Source: Pseudokineococcus marinus
Lineage (GTDB): Bacteria; Actinomycetota; Actinomycetes; Actinomycetales; Quadrisphaeraceae
Length of the DNA stretch: 64,000 nucleotides
Reading direction: 5' to 3'
Assembly: GCF_037482405.1 (NCBI RefSeq)
Contig: NZ_JBBHZZ010000002.1
Coordinates: 248,001 to 312,000 of the forward strand
Part shown: one piece after another, positions 17,341-26,060 of the stretch
Layout: every line of letters starts with the position of its first letter
Numbering within the stretch: position 1 is the stretch's first letter
Made by a program: the position numbers and the translations under genes
Notes under the pieces: generated by a model
Told to the model about the DNA's origin: nothing
What the model saw: the letters and a program-made list of their open reading frames with translations, nothing else
The model's database searches: none

Positions 17341-17376
17341 GGCTCGGGCGGCTCGGGCGGCTCGGGCGGCTCGGGC
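17341..17376. repeat. 9-bp tandem repeat (GGCTCGGGC x4)
   Basis: Four perfect copies of GGCTCGGGC lie immediately before the stop of the aldehyde dehydrogenase gene, in the convergent spacer with the methyltransferase. A second short repeat of GGGCGC-type units occurs at 17280-17305. They are not translated in either annotated gene. Confidence 0.9.
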
Positions 17377-17379
17377 GGC

Positions 17380-18873
17380 TCAGATGGTCATGCCGACGTA
17401 CTTCGTCTCGAGGTACTCGTCGATGCCCTCGCGGCCGCCCTCGCGGCCGAAGCCGCTCTGCTTGACGCCGCCGAAGGGCGCAGCGGGGTTGGACACGACG
17501 CCCTGGTTGAGCCCGACCATGCCGGTCTCGACCTGCTCGCAGACGCGCAGGGCCCGGCCGACGTCACGCGTGTAGACGTAGGAGACGAGCCCGTACTCGG
17601 TGTCGTTCGCCTGCGCCACGCCCTCCTCCTCGGTGTCGAAGGCGACGACGGGCGCGACGGGCCCGAAGACCTCCTCGCGGAGCAGGCGGGCCGACGCCGG
17701 GACGTCCGCGAGCACCGTGGGCGCGTAGAAGTAGCCGCGCCCCCCGGTCCGCTCGCCGCCGGTGAGGACGCGCGCGCCGCCGTCGACGGCGTCGCCGACG
17801 AGCTCCTCGACCTTGCCGCGCTGCCGCTCGTCGATGAGCGGCCCCACGTCGACGCCGTCCTCGGTGCCCCGCCCGACGACGAGGGCCGCCATCCGCTCGG
17901 TGAGCCGGCGGGTGAACTCCTCGAGGACGCCGCGCTGGACGTGGAAGCGGTTGGCCGAGGTGCACGCCTCCCCGACGTTGCGCATCTTGGCGAGCATCGC
18001 GCCGTCGACGGCCGCGTCCAGGTCGGCGTCGTCGAAGACGAGGAACGGCGCGTTGCCTCCGAGCTCCATCGACGTGCGCAGCAGCTGCTGCGCCGACTGC
18101 TCGACGAGCGTGCGCCCCACCGGCGTGGACCCGGTGAAGGACAGCTTGCGCAGGCGCCCGTCGCGGACGATCGGCTCGACGACCTCGCCGGTGCGCGACG
18201 TCGTCACGACGTTGAGCACCCCGGCCGGCAGGCCCGCCTCGGCGAGGACGTCGGCGAGCGCGCTCATCGTCAGCGGCGTCTGCGAGGCGGGCTTGACGAC
18301 CATCGTGCAGCCCGCCGCCACGGCCGGGGCGATCTTGCGGGTGCCCATGGCCATGGGGAAGTTCCACGGCGTGACGAACAGGCACGGCCCGACGGGCTGG
18401 CGCATCGTCAGCAGCCGGGTGGCTCCGTCGGGCGACGTCGACCACCGGCCGTCGACGCGGACGGCCTCCTCGGAGAACCACCGGAAGAACTCGGCGGCGT
18501 AGGCGATCTCGGCGCGCGACTCGGCGAGCGACTTGCCCATCTCGAGCGTCATGAGGAGGGCGAGGTCGTCGACGCGCGCGGTGACGAGCTCCCACGCCCG
18601 GCGCAGGACCTCCCCGCGCTCGCGCGGCGGGGTGCGGCCCCACTCGCCCTGCGCCGCCGCGGCCGCGGCGAGCGCCCGCTGCCCGTCCTCCGGCGTGGCG
18701 TCGGCCACGGAGGCCAGCACCTCCTCCGTCGAAGGGTCGACGACGTCGATCGTCCGCCCGTCGCCGCCCTCGACGCGCTCGCCGCCCACGAGCAGGCCCG
18801 TGGCGACGGAGCCGACGACGTCGCGCTCGCGCTGCGCCGCGTCGCTGCTCGCACCGGTGGTGGTCGTGCTCAT
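17380..18873 (-). CDS. gabD: NAD(P)-dependent succinate-semialdehyde dehydrogenase
   Basis: The protein has 497 residues from ATG 18873 with GAGGGAG upstream. It is a full-length aldehyde dehydrogenase: cofactor-side TPWNFPMAMGTRK and VVKPASQTPL, the loop SFTGSTPVGR, the general base in MELGGNAPF and the catalytic cysteine in NVGEACTSANRF. The closest subgroup by these motifs is succinate-semialdehyde dehydrogenase (GabD), which oxidises succinic semialdehyde to succinate; other aldehyde substrates are possible. It lies 284 bp downstream of the propionyl-CoA synthetase gene, with a hairpin between them, so the two need not be co-transcribed. Confidence 0.88.
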   Translation of the reverse strand: MSTTTTGASSDAAQRERDVVGSVATGLLVGGERVEGGDGRTIDVVDPSTEEVLASVADATPEDGQRALAAAAAAQGEWGRTPPRERGEVLRRAWELVTARVDDLALLMTLEMGKSLAESRAEIAYAAEFFRWFSEEAVRVDGRWSTSPDGATRLLTMRQPVGPCLFVTPWNFPMAMGTRKIAPAVAAGCTMVVKPASQTPLTMSALADVLAEAGLPAGVLNVVTTSRTGEVVEPIVRDGRLRKLSFTGSTPVGRTLVEQSAQQLLRTSMELGGNAPFLVFDDADLDAAVDGAMLAKMRNVGEACTSANRFHVQRGVLEEFTRRLTERMAALVVGRGTEDGVDVGPLIDERQRGKVEELVGDAVDGGARVLTGGERTGGRGYFYAPTVLADVPASARLLREEVFGPVAPVVAFDTEEEGVAQANDTEYGLVSYVYTRDVGRALRVCEQVETGMVGLNQGVVSNPAAPFGGVKQSGFGREGGREGIDEYLETKYVGMTI

Positions 18874-19049
18874 GGCTCTCCCTCGCGGACGGCGGGCGGC
18901 GCTGGTCGGCCGCCCCTCGACCCTGCACCCGGGTCCGCGGACCCGCCAGGGCGAGCCGGCGACGAGGACCGCCCGGGCGAGGAGGTCGGCTCGCTCGAGG
19001 GGCGCGGCCACGTCGTGACCCGCGCCGGTGACGGGGCGCCGGGACGGCG

Positions 19050-19077
19050 GTCCGTCGCCGGCGACCCGGCGACGGAC
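19050..19077 (-). terminator. Hairpin downstream of prpE
   Basis: GTCCGTCGCCG (19050-19060) pairs perfectly with CGGCGACGGAC (19067-19077) around a six-base loop. It is 80 bp past the prpE stop and about 180 bp before the aldehyde dehydrogenase start on the same strand. Confidence 0.55.
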
Positions 19078-19157
19078 TGCTGCAGGGCGCGGCCGGCCCG
19101 CGCGGCGCCCAGGCGCACGCGGTGGGGCGCTGACGCGGACGCCGCGCCGTCACGCGG

Positions 19158-21092
19158 TCAGGACCGCAGCACGTCCCGCAGCCCGTCGAGCACCGAGCGG
19201 TCCTCGATGGTGCCCGGCACCACGGGCTCGAGGCCGTCGGCCATCTCCCGCAGCGTCTTCCGCAGCACCTTGCCGGAGCGGGTCTTCGGCAGCGCCGCGA
19301 CGACGTCGACGCGCCGCAGCCGCGCCACGGCCCCCACCTCGTCGCGCACGCGCTGGACGACCTGCGCCGCCACGTCCTCGGGGGACGTCGTGACGCCCTG
19401 GGCCAGGACGACCAGCGCCCGCGGTTCCTGCCCCACCAGCGGGTCCGCCGCTCCCACGACGGCGCACTCGGCGACGTCGGGGTGCCCGATGACGGCGGCC
19501 TCGAGCTGCCCGGCGGACAGCCGGTGGCCCGCGACGTTGATGACGTCGTCCGTGCGCCCGAGGACGTGGACGTACCCGTCCTCGTCGACGTAGCCGCCGT
19601 CACCGGTCGTGTAGTACCCCGGGTGCGCGGCGAGCGACGACGCCCGGAGCCGCTCGTCGCCTCCCCAGACGCCGGCGAGCGTCCCCGGCGGGAGAGGCAG
19701 GCACAGGCAGAGGGCGCCCTCCTCCCCCGCCGGCACCTCGCGGCCCTCGGCGTCGAGGACGCGCAGGTCGTACCCGGGCGAGGGCACGGACGGCGAGCCG
19801 GGCTTGAGCGGCAGGTCCTGCAGCCCGCGCGGCGAGCAGGCGATCGGCCAGCCCGTCTCGGTCTGCCACCAGTTGTCGACGACGGGCACGCCGAGCCGCT
19901 CCCCCGCCCACGCCCACGTGTCCGGGTCGAGCCGCTCGCCGGCGAGGTAGAGCGCCCGCAGGTCCGAGAGGTCGTGCTCCGCCGCCAGGGCGAGGTCGGG
20001 GTCCTGCGCCCGGATCGCGCGCACCGCCGTCGGCGCCGTGAAGACGACGGACGCGCGGTGCTCCGCCGCCGCGCGCCACAGCGCCCCCGCGTCGGGCGTG
20101 CCGACCGGCTTGCCCTCGTAGAGCACCGTGGTGCAGCCCGCCAGCAGCGGCCCGTACACGATGTAGGAGTGGCCGACGACCCACCCGACGTCGCTGGCCG
20201 TGAGCACCACGTCGCCCGGCTCGAGGCCGAAGAGGTTCGGCACCGACCACGACAGCGCCACCGCGTGCCCGCCGTGGTCGCGCACGACGCCCTTCGGCCG
20301 TCCCGTCGTCCCGGAGGTGTAGAGCACGTACAGGGGGTCGGTGGCGGCCACCTCGACGCACTCGGCGGGCGGCGCGGCGCCCGGGCGCAGGACGTCGCGC
20401 CACTCGAGGTCGCGCCCCGGCACGAGCGTCGCCGTGGCCTGCGGCCGCTGGAGGACGACGCAGTGGGCGGGCGCGTGCTCGGCCCGCTCCAGCGCCGCCT
20501 CGAGCAGGGGCATGTACTCGACGACGCGCGTCGGCTCGAGCCCGCACGAGGCGGTGAGGACGACGACGGGCCGGGCGTCGTCGATGCGCGCCGCCAGCTC
20601 GGCGGCCGCGAACCCGCCGAAGACGACCGAGTGCACGGCGCCGATGCGGGCGCAGGCGAGCATCGCGACGACGGCCTCGGGGACCATCGGCATGTAGACC
20701 ACGACGCGGTCGCCCTTCCCGACGCCGAGCTCGCGCAGCGCGCCCGCGAGGCGGGCCGACTGGTCGAGGAGCTCGGCGTAGGTGAGGGTCCGCCGCTCGC
20801 CGGTGTACGCGCTGTGGTGGACGAGCGCCGGGTCGTCCCCGCGCCCGGCGACGACGTGGCGGTCGAGGCAGTTGTAAGCCGTGCTCAGCGTCGCCCCGCG
20901 GAACCACCGCGGGAGGGCGGCCCCCTCCGCCTCGTCGGCGGCCGGGTCCAGCGCCGTCCCCGGCCGCCGGATCCACCGGACGGCGCGCGCGGCGTCGAGC
21001 CAGAAGCCCTCCGGGTCCTCCAGCGACGCGCGGTGCGCCGCCTCCCAGGCCCCGCCCGCCGTCGGGCTCCCCGCCGGCTCTCGCGTCGTCAT
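19158..21092 (-). CDS. prpE: Propionyl-CoA synthetase / acyl-CoA synthetase
   Basis: The protein has 644 residues, the usual length of PrpE/acetyl-CoA synthetase enzymes. An N-terminal WxxA-rich ACAS_N region (FWLDAARAVRWIRRP) precedes the AMP-binding domain with YTSGTTGRPKG, the adenine loop DNWWQTETGWPI, TGDGGYVDEDGYV and the C-terminal lysine PKTRSGKVLRK that is normally controlled by acylation. It activates propionate (or acetate) to the CoA thioester through an acyl-adenylate. The ATG has CAGGAT exactly six bases upstream, so the mRNA is probably leaderless. It is divergent from the F420 oxidoreductase. Confidence 0.88.
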   Translation of the reverse strand: MTTREPAGSPTAGGAWEAAHRASLEDPEGFWLDAARAVRWIRRPGTALDPAADEAEGAALPRWFRGATLSTAYNCLDRHVVAGRGDDPALVHHSAYTGERRTLTYAELLDQSARLAGALRELGVGKGDRVVVYMPMVPEAVVAMLACARIGAVHSVVFGGFAAAELAARIDDARPVVVLTASCGLEPTRVVEYMPLLEAALERAEHAPAHCVVLQRPQATATLVPGRDLEWRDVLRPGAAPPAECVEVAATDPLYVLYTSGTTGRPKGVVRDHGGHAVALSWSVPNLFGLEPGDVVLTASDVGWVVGHSYIVYGPLLAGCTTVLYEGKPVGTPDAGALWRAAAEHRASVVFTAPTAVRAIRAQDPDLALAAEHDLSDLRALYLAGERLDPDTWAWAGERLGVPVVDNWWQTETGWPIACSPRGLQDLPLKPGSPSVPSPGYDLRVLDAEGREVPAGEEGALCLCLPLPPGTLAGVWGGDERLRASSLAAHPGYYTTGDGGYVDEDGYVHVLGRTDDVINVAGHRLSAGQLEAAVIGHPDVAECAVVGAADPLVGQEPRALVVLAQGVTTSPEDVAAQVVQRVRDEVGAVARLRRVDVVAALPKTRSGKVLRKTLREMADGLEPVVPGTIEDRSVLDGLRDVLRS

Positions 21093-21098
21093 GACGAC

Positions 21099-21104
21099 AT
21101 CCTG
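21099..21104 (-). promoter_or_regulatory. Leaderless -10 element for prpE (CAGGAT)
   Basis: On the minus strand CAGGAT is followed by six bases and then the prpE ATG; no ribosome-binding site is present between them. Confidence 0.5.
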
Positions 21105-21156
21105 GCCCGCTCCCGCTGCCGGCGCCGCACGTCGCCCCCGTGCCCGGGGACGGCGC

Positions 21157-21204
21157 GAGCGGTGCGCCGAGGACGCCGCCCACCGCGACGTCGGCGCACC
21201 GCTC
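21157..21204. promoter_or_regulatory. 14-bp perfect inverted repeat between divergent promoters
   Basis: GAGCGGTGCGCCGA (21157-21170) is the exact reverse complement of 21191-21204, with 20 bases between. It lies midway between the leaderless -10 elements of prpE (21099-21104) and the F420 oxidoreductase (21236-21241). It could be a shared operator or an RNA hairpin; since both mRNAs seem to start at their start codons, a DNA site is the more natural reading. Confidence 0.45.
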
Positions 21205-21235
21205 GACCGGGAGCGGGTGGGCCGCGGCCGCCTGG

Positions 21236-21241
21236 CAGGCT
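21236..21241 (+). promoter_or_regulatory. Leaderless -10 element (CAGGCT) for the F420 oxidoreductase
   Basis: CAGGCT is followed by exactly six bases and the GTG at 21248. No ribosome-binding site precedes the start. Confidence 0.5.
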
Positions 21242-21247
21242 CGGCCC

Positions 21248-21664
21248 GTGAGCTCCCTCTCCGGCGTCGAGCCGACCGCGCTGCCGCCGCACGTGCTGGC
21301 CTTCCTCGCCGAGCGGCACCTCGCCACGCTCACGACGCTGCGCCGCGACGGCAGCCCCCACGTCGTCCCCGTCGGCTTCACCTGGGACGACGAGGCGCAC
21401 CTCGCGCGCGTCATCACCTCCGGCGACTCGGTCAAGGCCCGCGCCGCGCGCCGCGGCGGGCGCGCGGCCGTGTGCCAGGTGGACGGCGGTCGCTGGCTGA
21501 CGCTCGAGGGGCCCGTGCACGTGCTCGACGCGCCCGACGCCGTCGAGGAGGGCGAGCGGCGCTACGCCGAGCGCTACCGGGTGCCCCGCGAGAACCCGCG
21601 CCGGGTCGTGCTGGCGATCGCCGTCGACCGCGTCCTCGGCCGCGTCCCCGAGCCGGGCGCCTGA
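21248..21664 (+). CDS. PPOX-class F420-dependent oxidoreductase
   Basis: The protein has 138 residues, typical of the small split-barrel family (TIGR03618-like). The core begins LAFLAERHLATLTTLRRDGSPHVVPVGF, recognisable by its key residues ATL-TLR-DGSPHVVPV, and ends with RYRVPRENPRRVVL. Such proteins bind the deazaflavin F420 (some bind heme or FMN) and reduce small molecules such as biliverdin or quinones in actinobacteria. The start is the GTG six bases after a -10-like CAGGCT. Convergent with the DivIVA-repeat gene. Confidence 0.88.
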   Translation: MSSLSGVEPTALPPHVLAFLAERHLATLTTLRRDGSPHVVPVGFTWDDEAHLARVITSGDSVKARAARRGGRAAVCQVDGGRWLTLEGPVHVLDAPDAVEEGERRYAERYRVPRENPRRVVLAIAVDRVLGRVPEPGA

Positions 21665-21756
21665 GCCGAGCCCCGGGGACCGGGCGCCCGGGCTGCGCCC
21701 CCGCCCCGGGCTCCTGGGCTGGCCCGCCGGGGCGGGCTGCGGGGCGACGGCGCGGA

Positions 21757-22410
21757 TCAGTCCGGCGCCGTGACCATGACCTCGACGGCGCGCGCCAGCA
21801 GCGCGTCGACGGGTCCCTCGGCGTACGCCCGACGCCCGCGGCGGCTGCGGAAGACGGCGGTGCGCACGTCGTCGACCGCCAGCGCCTCGCCGTCGTCGAA
21901 GTAGCCGCGCAGCCGGCGGCACAGCGCGTCCACGTCGCCCACGCGGTAGCCCCGGTGGAGCCCGCCCGCGCGCGCGAAGCGGTCGCCGTCCTCGCGCCGC
22001 AGGCGGGCGGTGACGACCCGCGCGCGCCCCGCCAGCTCCTCGAGGAAGCCCTCGCGCCCCGACCGGGCGACGAGGACCTCGCGCTCGTGCCGCGCCACCG
22101 CGTCCTCGAGGCGGGCCAGCGCGGCGTCCACGGCGGCGACGTCGTAGCCGTGCCGGGCGAGGGGGAAGGAGGCCTCACGGACGTCGCGGGCGCTGAGGTC
22201 CAACGGCGTCCCCGCGCGCGCCGCCGGCACGCCCGACGCCCCGACGCCCGGCCCCGCGCCCACCCCTGCGCCCGACCCGGTGGTGGCTCCGGGGCCGGGG
22301 ACGCTCCCGCCGAGGCTCTCGTAGGCGAGCCGGGCCTGCGCGAAGAAGGCGTCGACCTCGTCGACGTCGTAGCCGCGCGCGAGCCGGCCGGCGCGGGGGA
22401 AGCTGCTCAC
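21757..22410 (-). CDS. Protein with three DivIVA-domain repeats
   Basis: The protein has 217 residues. Three short DivIVA-like motifs are visible: RGYDVDEVDAFF (about 12-23), HGYDVAAVDAALARL (about 87-101) and RGYRVGDVDALCRRL (about 154-168). Between the first two is a Gly/Ala-rich linker. DivIVA motifs bind curved membrane and organise polar growth or division, but the long coiled coil of true Wag31/DivIVA is missing, so this is a small repeat variant found across actinobacteria near rlmN. Its role is unknown. It is 93 bp downstream of rlmN on the same strand. Confidence 0.8.
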   Translation of the reverse strand: MSSFPRAGRLARGYDVDEVDAFFAQARLAYESLGGSVPGPGATTGSGAGVGAGPGVGASGVPAARAGTPLDLSARDVREASFPLARHGYDVAAVDAALARLEDAVARHEREVLVARSGREGFLEELAGRARVVTARLRREDGDRFARAGGLHRGYRVGDVDALCRRLRGYFDDGEALAVDDVRTAVFRSRRGRRAYAEGPVDALLARAVEVMVTAPD

Positions 22411-22503
22411 GCGCCGCGACTCTGCCAGAGCCCGGCGGCGCGGCCGGTCAGGCGCCCCGCCGGCGCCCGTCCGTAGCCGCGCGAGGGCCTGGCCGGTGCG
22501 GCC

Positions 22504-23703
22504 TCAGCCCGCGGGCGTCGTCGCGGGCAGACCCAGGTCGACGGGCGCGCCGGCGCCCTGGCGGGGCTGCTCGAGGTCGGCCGCGGCCAGCTGCCCGCAG
22601 GCGCCGTCGATGTCGCGGCCGCGGGTGTCGCGCACCGTCGTGGGGACGCCGTGGGCCCGCAGCCGCTCGACGAAGGTCCGCTCGACGCGGGGGTCCGACG
22701 CCGTCCAGCGCGACCCCGGCGTCGGGTTGAGCGGGATGGGGTTGACGTGCACCCAGCCGCGCCCGCGGCGGTTGAGCTCCGTGCCGAGGAGGTCGGCCCG
22801 CCACGCCTGGTCGTTGACGTCGCGGATGAGCGCGTACTCGATGGACACGCGACGGCCTGTGGCCTCGAAGTAGCGGCGGGCGGCGTCGAGCGCCTCCCCC
22901 ACCTTCCAGCGGGTGTTGATGGGCACGAGCTCGTCGCGCAGCTCGTCGTCGGGGGCGTGGAGGCTGAGGGCGAGCGTCATGGGGATGCCCTCGCCGGCCA
23001 GCTTGTCGATGGCCGGCACGAGCCCGACGGTCGACATGGTGATGCCGCGCGCCGACATGCCCAGCCCCTCGGGCGCCGGGGCGACCATCCGTCGGACCGC
23101 CGCGATGGCCGCCTTGTAGTTGGCGAGCGCCTCGCCCATGCCCATGAAGACGACGTTGCTCACGCGCAGCGCCCGCTGCACGCCCTCGGGCCCCGCGTCG
23201 CCGGCGCGGGCGGCCAGCGACCGCGCCGCCGCGGCCACCTGCTCGACGATCTCGGCCGTCGACAGGTTGCGGGTCAGCCCCGCCTGCCCGGTGGCGCAGA
23301 AGGGGCAGTTCATGCCGCAGCCGGCCTGGCTCGACAGGCAGAGGGTCGTCCGGCCCGTGTACTCCATGAGCACGCTCTCGACGAGCGCGCCGTCGTGCAG
23401 GCGCCACAGCGACTTGCGGGTGGCGCCGCCGTCGGCCTCCAGCTCCCGCACGGGGTGCAGCAGCGTCGGCAGCAGCGCGGCGACGAGCTCCTCGCGCCGG
23501 CCCTTCGGCAGGTCCGTCATGAGCGCCGGGTCCGTGACGAGGCGCTCGAAGTAGTGCGTCGACAGCTGCTTGGCCCGGAAGGCGGGCAGCCCGAGCTCGG
23601 CGACGGCGGCGGCGCGCTCCTCGCCCGTGAGGTCGGCGAGGTGGCGCGGCGGCTTGCCGCGGCGCGGGGCGGTGAAGGTCAGCTGACCGGGTGCGGGAGG
23701 CAT
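22504..23703 (-). CDS. rlmN: Dual-specificity 23S rRNA/tRNA adenine C2 methyltransferase
   Basis: The protein has 399 residues from ATG 23703, preceded by GGAGGGG. The radical-SAM motif CGMNCPFC (CxxxCxxC) and the SSQAGC segment just before it are present. VNPIPLNPTPG and the C-terminal cysteine in RDIDGACGQL are also conserved; that cysteine forms the covalent intermediate. It methylates C2 of A2503 in 23S rRNA and A37 of some tRNAs. It is slightly longer than average because of a C-terminal tail. Confidence 0.97.
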   Translation of the reverse strand: MPPAPGQLTFTAPRRGKPPRHLADLTGEERAAAVAELGLPAFRAKQLSTHYFERLVTDPALMTDLPKGRREELVAALLPTLLHPVRELEADGGATRKSLWRLHDGALVESVLMEYTGRTTLCLSSQAGCGMNCPFCATGQAGLTRNLSTAEIVEQVAAAARSLAARAGDAGPEGVQRALRVSNVVFMGMGEALANYKAAIAAVRRMVAPAPEGLGMSARGITMSTVGLVPAIDKLAGEGIPMTLALSLHAPDDELRDELVPINTRWKVGEALDAARRYFEATGRRVSIEYALIRDVNDQAWRADLLGTELNRRGRGWVHVNPIPLNPTPGSRWTASDPRVERTFVERLRAHGVPTTVRDTRGRDIDGACGQLAAADLEQPRQGAGAPVDLGLPATTPAG

Positions 23704-23771
23704 GGCCCCTCCAGGGTCGCACGAGGGGCGGGGTGCCCGCGCTCGCCGACGGGCGACCGCGCTCCTCCGCG

Positions 23772-24389
23772 TCAGCCGCGCCAGGTGCCCCAGCGTCGGA
23801 CGAGGCCCTCGCGGGTGAGCGCGCACGTGTCGGGCAGCTGCAGCCGCTCCCAGGCGTAGAGGTCGACCGGCTTGCCGGTCAGCGCCGCGACGAGCAGCGT
23901 CCACGCCGTCCCGTGGCCCACGAGGACGAGGTCGATGTCGCCCTCGCGACGCGCCTCCTCGACGTGGCGGCGGACGGCGGCGACGACGCGCTCCCGGGTG
24001 CTCTCCGCCGTCTCCCACCCGGGCGCCGCGGGCGCGTGCTGGACGACGAGCGAGCGGTGGATGCGCACGGCGTAGTCGTCGAGCCACCCCGCGGGGCGGG
24101 CCTGCTCCCCGAGGTCGGCGTCGGCGACCACCGGCGAGCCCGTGAGGAGGGCGGCGGTCTCGCGGGCCTTGGGCTCCTGCGAGCTCACCCACCGCGCCCC
24201 CAGCGGCAGCGCGCCGCTGGCCCGCAGGGCGCGGACGCCGTCGGTGTGCTCGGGGTCGAGACCCCACGTGGCGGGCTCGCGCGAGGGGTCGACCAGCGGG
24301 CGGCCGTGGCGCACGAGGTGCAGCACGAGGCCGGGCGGCAGCACGAGGGCGTCGTCGCCGCCGGCGGGCCCGTCGGGGTGCGCGCTCAC
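23772..24389 (-). CDS. Histidine phosphatase family protein
   Basis: The protein has 205 residues. The catalytic LVRHGRP motif lies near residue 25, and the second conserved histidine is in LVLVGHGTAW near 160. The active-site arginine is in SSQEPKARET. The family includes phosphoglycerate mutases, phosphatases such as alpha-ribazole phosphatase and others; the substrate cannot be named. The GTG start overlaps the cdsA stop by 4 bases (GTGA), so it is coupled to cdsA. Confidence 0.85.
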   Translation of the reverse strand: MSAHPDGPAGGDDALVLPPGLVLHLVRHGRPLVDPSREPATWGLDPEHTDGVRALRASGALPLGARWVSSQEPKARETAALLTGSPVVADADLGEQARPAGWLDDYAVRIHRSLVVQHAPAAPGWETAESTRERVVAAVRRHVEEARREGDIDLVLVGHGTAWTLLVAALTGKPVDLYAWERLQLPDTCALTREGLVRRWGTWRG

Positions 24390-25285
24390 GTCGTCGGCAC
24401 CAGCAGCGAGAGCACCAGCCAGGCGACCGGCGCCGTGACGAGCAGGGAGTCGAGGCGGTCCATGACGCCGCCGTGGCCCGGCAGCGTGGAGCCCATGTCC
24501 TTGATGCCGAGGTCGCGCTTGAGCATCGACTCGGCGAGGTCGCCGAAGGTGGCCGTCACCCCCACCAGCGCGCCGAGCACCACCCCGGCCCACCACGGCC
24601 CGTCGAGCAGGACGACGACGAGCACGGCGCCGACGGCGAGGGACAGCGCCATCGAGCCGCCGAGGCCCTCCCACGACTTCTTCGGGCTGACCGACGGCGC
24701 CAGCGGGTGGCGCCCGAGCAGGACGCCGGCCGCGTACCCGCCCACGTCGCTCGCGATGACGGCGGCGACGAAGACGAGGACGCGGGCGGCGCCGTCCGCC
24801 TCGGCGAGCAGGAGCAGCGCGAAGGCGGCGAGCAGCGGCAGCCACGACAGCACGAGGACGCCCGCGGTGACGTCGCGGACCGCGCCGTCGCGGCCCTCCG
24901 CGACCCGCCACACGAGCACGGCCAGGCAGGCCAGGCCGTGCACCACGAGGCCCGCCCCCGGCCCGACGACGTAGGTCGCGACGAGGACGAGGGCGCCGCC
25001 GAGGAGCACGGGCGCGCGGGGCACCGCGAGGTGGCGGGAGGCCAGGGCCGCGACCACCTCCGCGCTCGCGACGGCCACCGCGACGACGACCAGGACGAGG
25101 AAGGAGTCCTTGAGGACCAGCAGCGAGGCGAGGGCGACACCGCCGAGCCCCAGCCCGACCGGGATCGCCGCGCGCAGGTCGCGGCCGGCGCTGCGGCGCC
25201 GCGGCGCGTCGACCGGGTGGGCGGGCGCGTGGTCCGCGGACGTCGGGGGCGGGGCCTGCTGGGGGGGACTGGCGTCCTTCGCCAC
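24386..25285 (-). CDS. cdsA: Phosphatidate cytidylyltransferase (CDP-diglyceride synthase)
   Basis: The protein has 299 residues from GTG 25285, with GGAGGAG upstream. A disordered Pro-rich N-terminus precedes about eight membrane helices. The full CTP-transferase signature near the C-terminus is visible: SMLKRDLGIKD followed by LPGHGGVMDRLD. It makes CDP-diacylglycerol from phosphatidate and CTP, feeding all membrane phospholipids. The order pyrH-frr-cdsA is conserved across bacteria; 104 bp separate it from frr. Confidence 0.97.
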   Translation of the reverse strand: MAKDASPPQQAPPPTSADHAPAHPVDAPRRRSAGRDLRAAIPVGLGLGGVALASLLVLKDSFLVLVVVAVAVASAEVVAALASRHLAVPRAPVLLGGALVLVATYVVGPGAGLVVHGLACLAVLVWRVAEGRDGAVRDVTAGVLVLSWLPLLAAFALLLLAEADGAARVLVFVAAVIASDVGGYAAGVLLGRHPLAPSVSPKKSWEGLGGSMALSLAVGAVLVVVLLDGPWWAGVVLGALVGVTATFGDLAESMLKRDLGIKDMGSTLPGHGGVMDRLDSLLVTAPVAWLVLSLLVPTT

Positions 25286-25389
25286 GGTGGTCTCCTCCGT
25301 CTCCCCGGGCCCGCCCTCGCGGCGGACGGCGGGTCCGGGTGCCGCCGCCCGCGAGGGGCGACGGCGCTGGCTGCGCGGGTCTCGAGGCC

Positions 25390-25947
25390 TCAGACGTCGA
25401 GGAGGTCGGTCTCCTTGCGCTTCAGCATGTCGTCGATGGCGTCCACGTGGACCTTCGTCAGGCGCTCGAGCTCCTTCTCCGCCCGCGCCACCTCGTCCTC
25501 GCCGGCCTCGCCGTCGCGGGCGATGCGGTCGAGCTCCTCCTTGGCCCGGCGCCGCAGGCCGCGCACGGTGATCTTGCCGTCCTCGCCCTTCGTGCGGGCC
25601 AGCTTCACGTAGTCGCGCCGGCGCTCCTGCGTGAGCTCGGGGAGCTGGAGGCGGATGACGTTGCCGTCGTTGCTCGGGTTGACGCCGAGGTCGGAGTCGC
25701 GCAGCGCGCGCTCGACGGAGCCGAGGGAGCTGCGGTCGAAGGGGCTCACGAGCACGGTGCGCGCCTCGGGCGCCTGCACGGAGGCGAGCTGCTGCAGCGG
25801 CGTGGGGGCGCCGTAGTACTCCACCATGATCTTCGAGAACATCGCCGGGTTGGCCCGCCCGGTGCGGATGGCGGCGAGGTCCTCCTTGGCGACCTCGACG
25901 GCCTTGTCCATCTTCTCCTCGGCCTCGAGGAGGGTGTCGTCGATCAC
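25390..25947 (-). CDS. frr: Ribosome recycling factor
   Basis: The protein has 185 residues, exactly the family length. It splits the post-termination ribosome together with EF-G. Recognisable segments are AIRTGRANPAMF near the N-terminus, EYYGAPTPLQQLA, and the C-terminal helix with RREKD-type spacing. The GTG start has AAGGAG six bases upstream. It is downstream of pyrH by 113 bp. Confidence 0.98.
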   Translation of the reverse strand: MIDDTLLEAEEKMDKAVEVAKEDLAAIRTGRANPAMFSKIMVEYYGAPTPLQQLASVQAPEARTVLVSPFDRSSLGSVERALRDSDLGVNPSNDGNVIRLQLPELTQERRRDYVKLARTKGEDGKITVRGLRRRAKEELDRIARDGEAGEDEVARAEKELERLTKVHVDAIDDMLKRKETDLLDV

Positions 25948-26060
25948 TGGTGGCTCCTTCGTCGCGTCCGCCCCCGCGCCGGCGCGCGAGGTCGCTGCTG
26001 CGGCCCCGCTGCTGCGGCGCCGCCGCCCGTGCCGGGGGCCGTCGCCGCGCCCGGGAGCGC

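Noticed and set aside
21722..21737. GCCCGCC/GGCGGGC hairpin after the F420 oxidoreductase as a terminator
   Set aside because: Only a 7-bp G/C stem with a two-base loop in a stretch where such stems occur by chance; not separable from composition.
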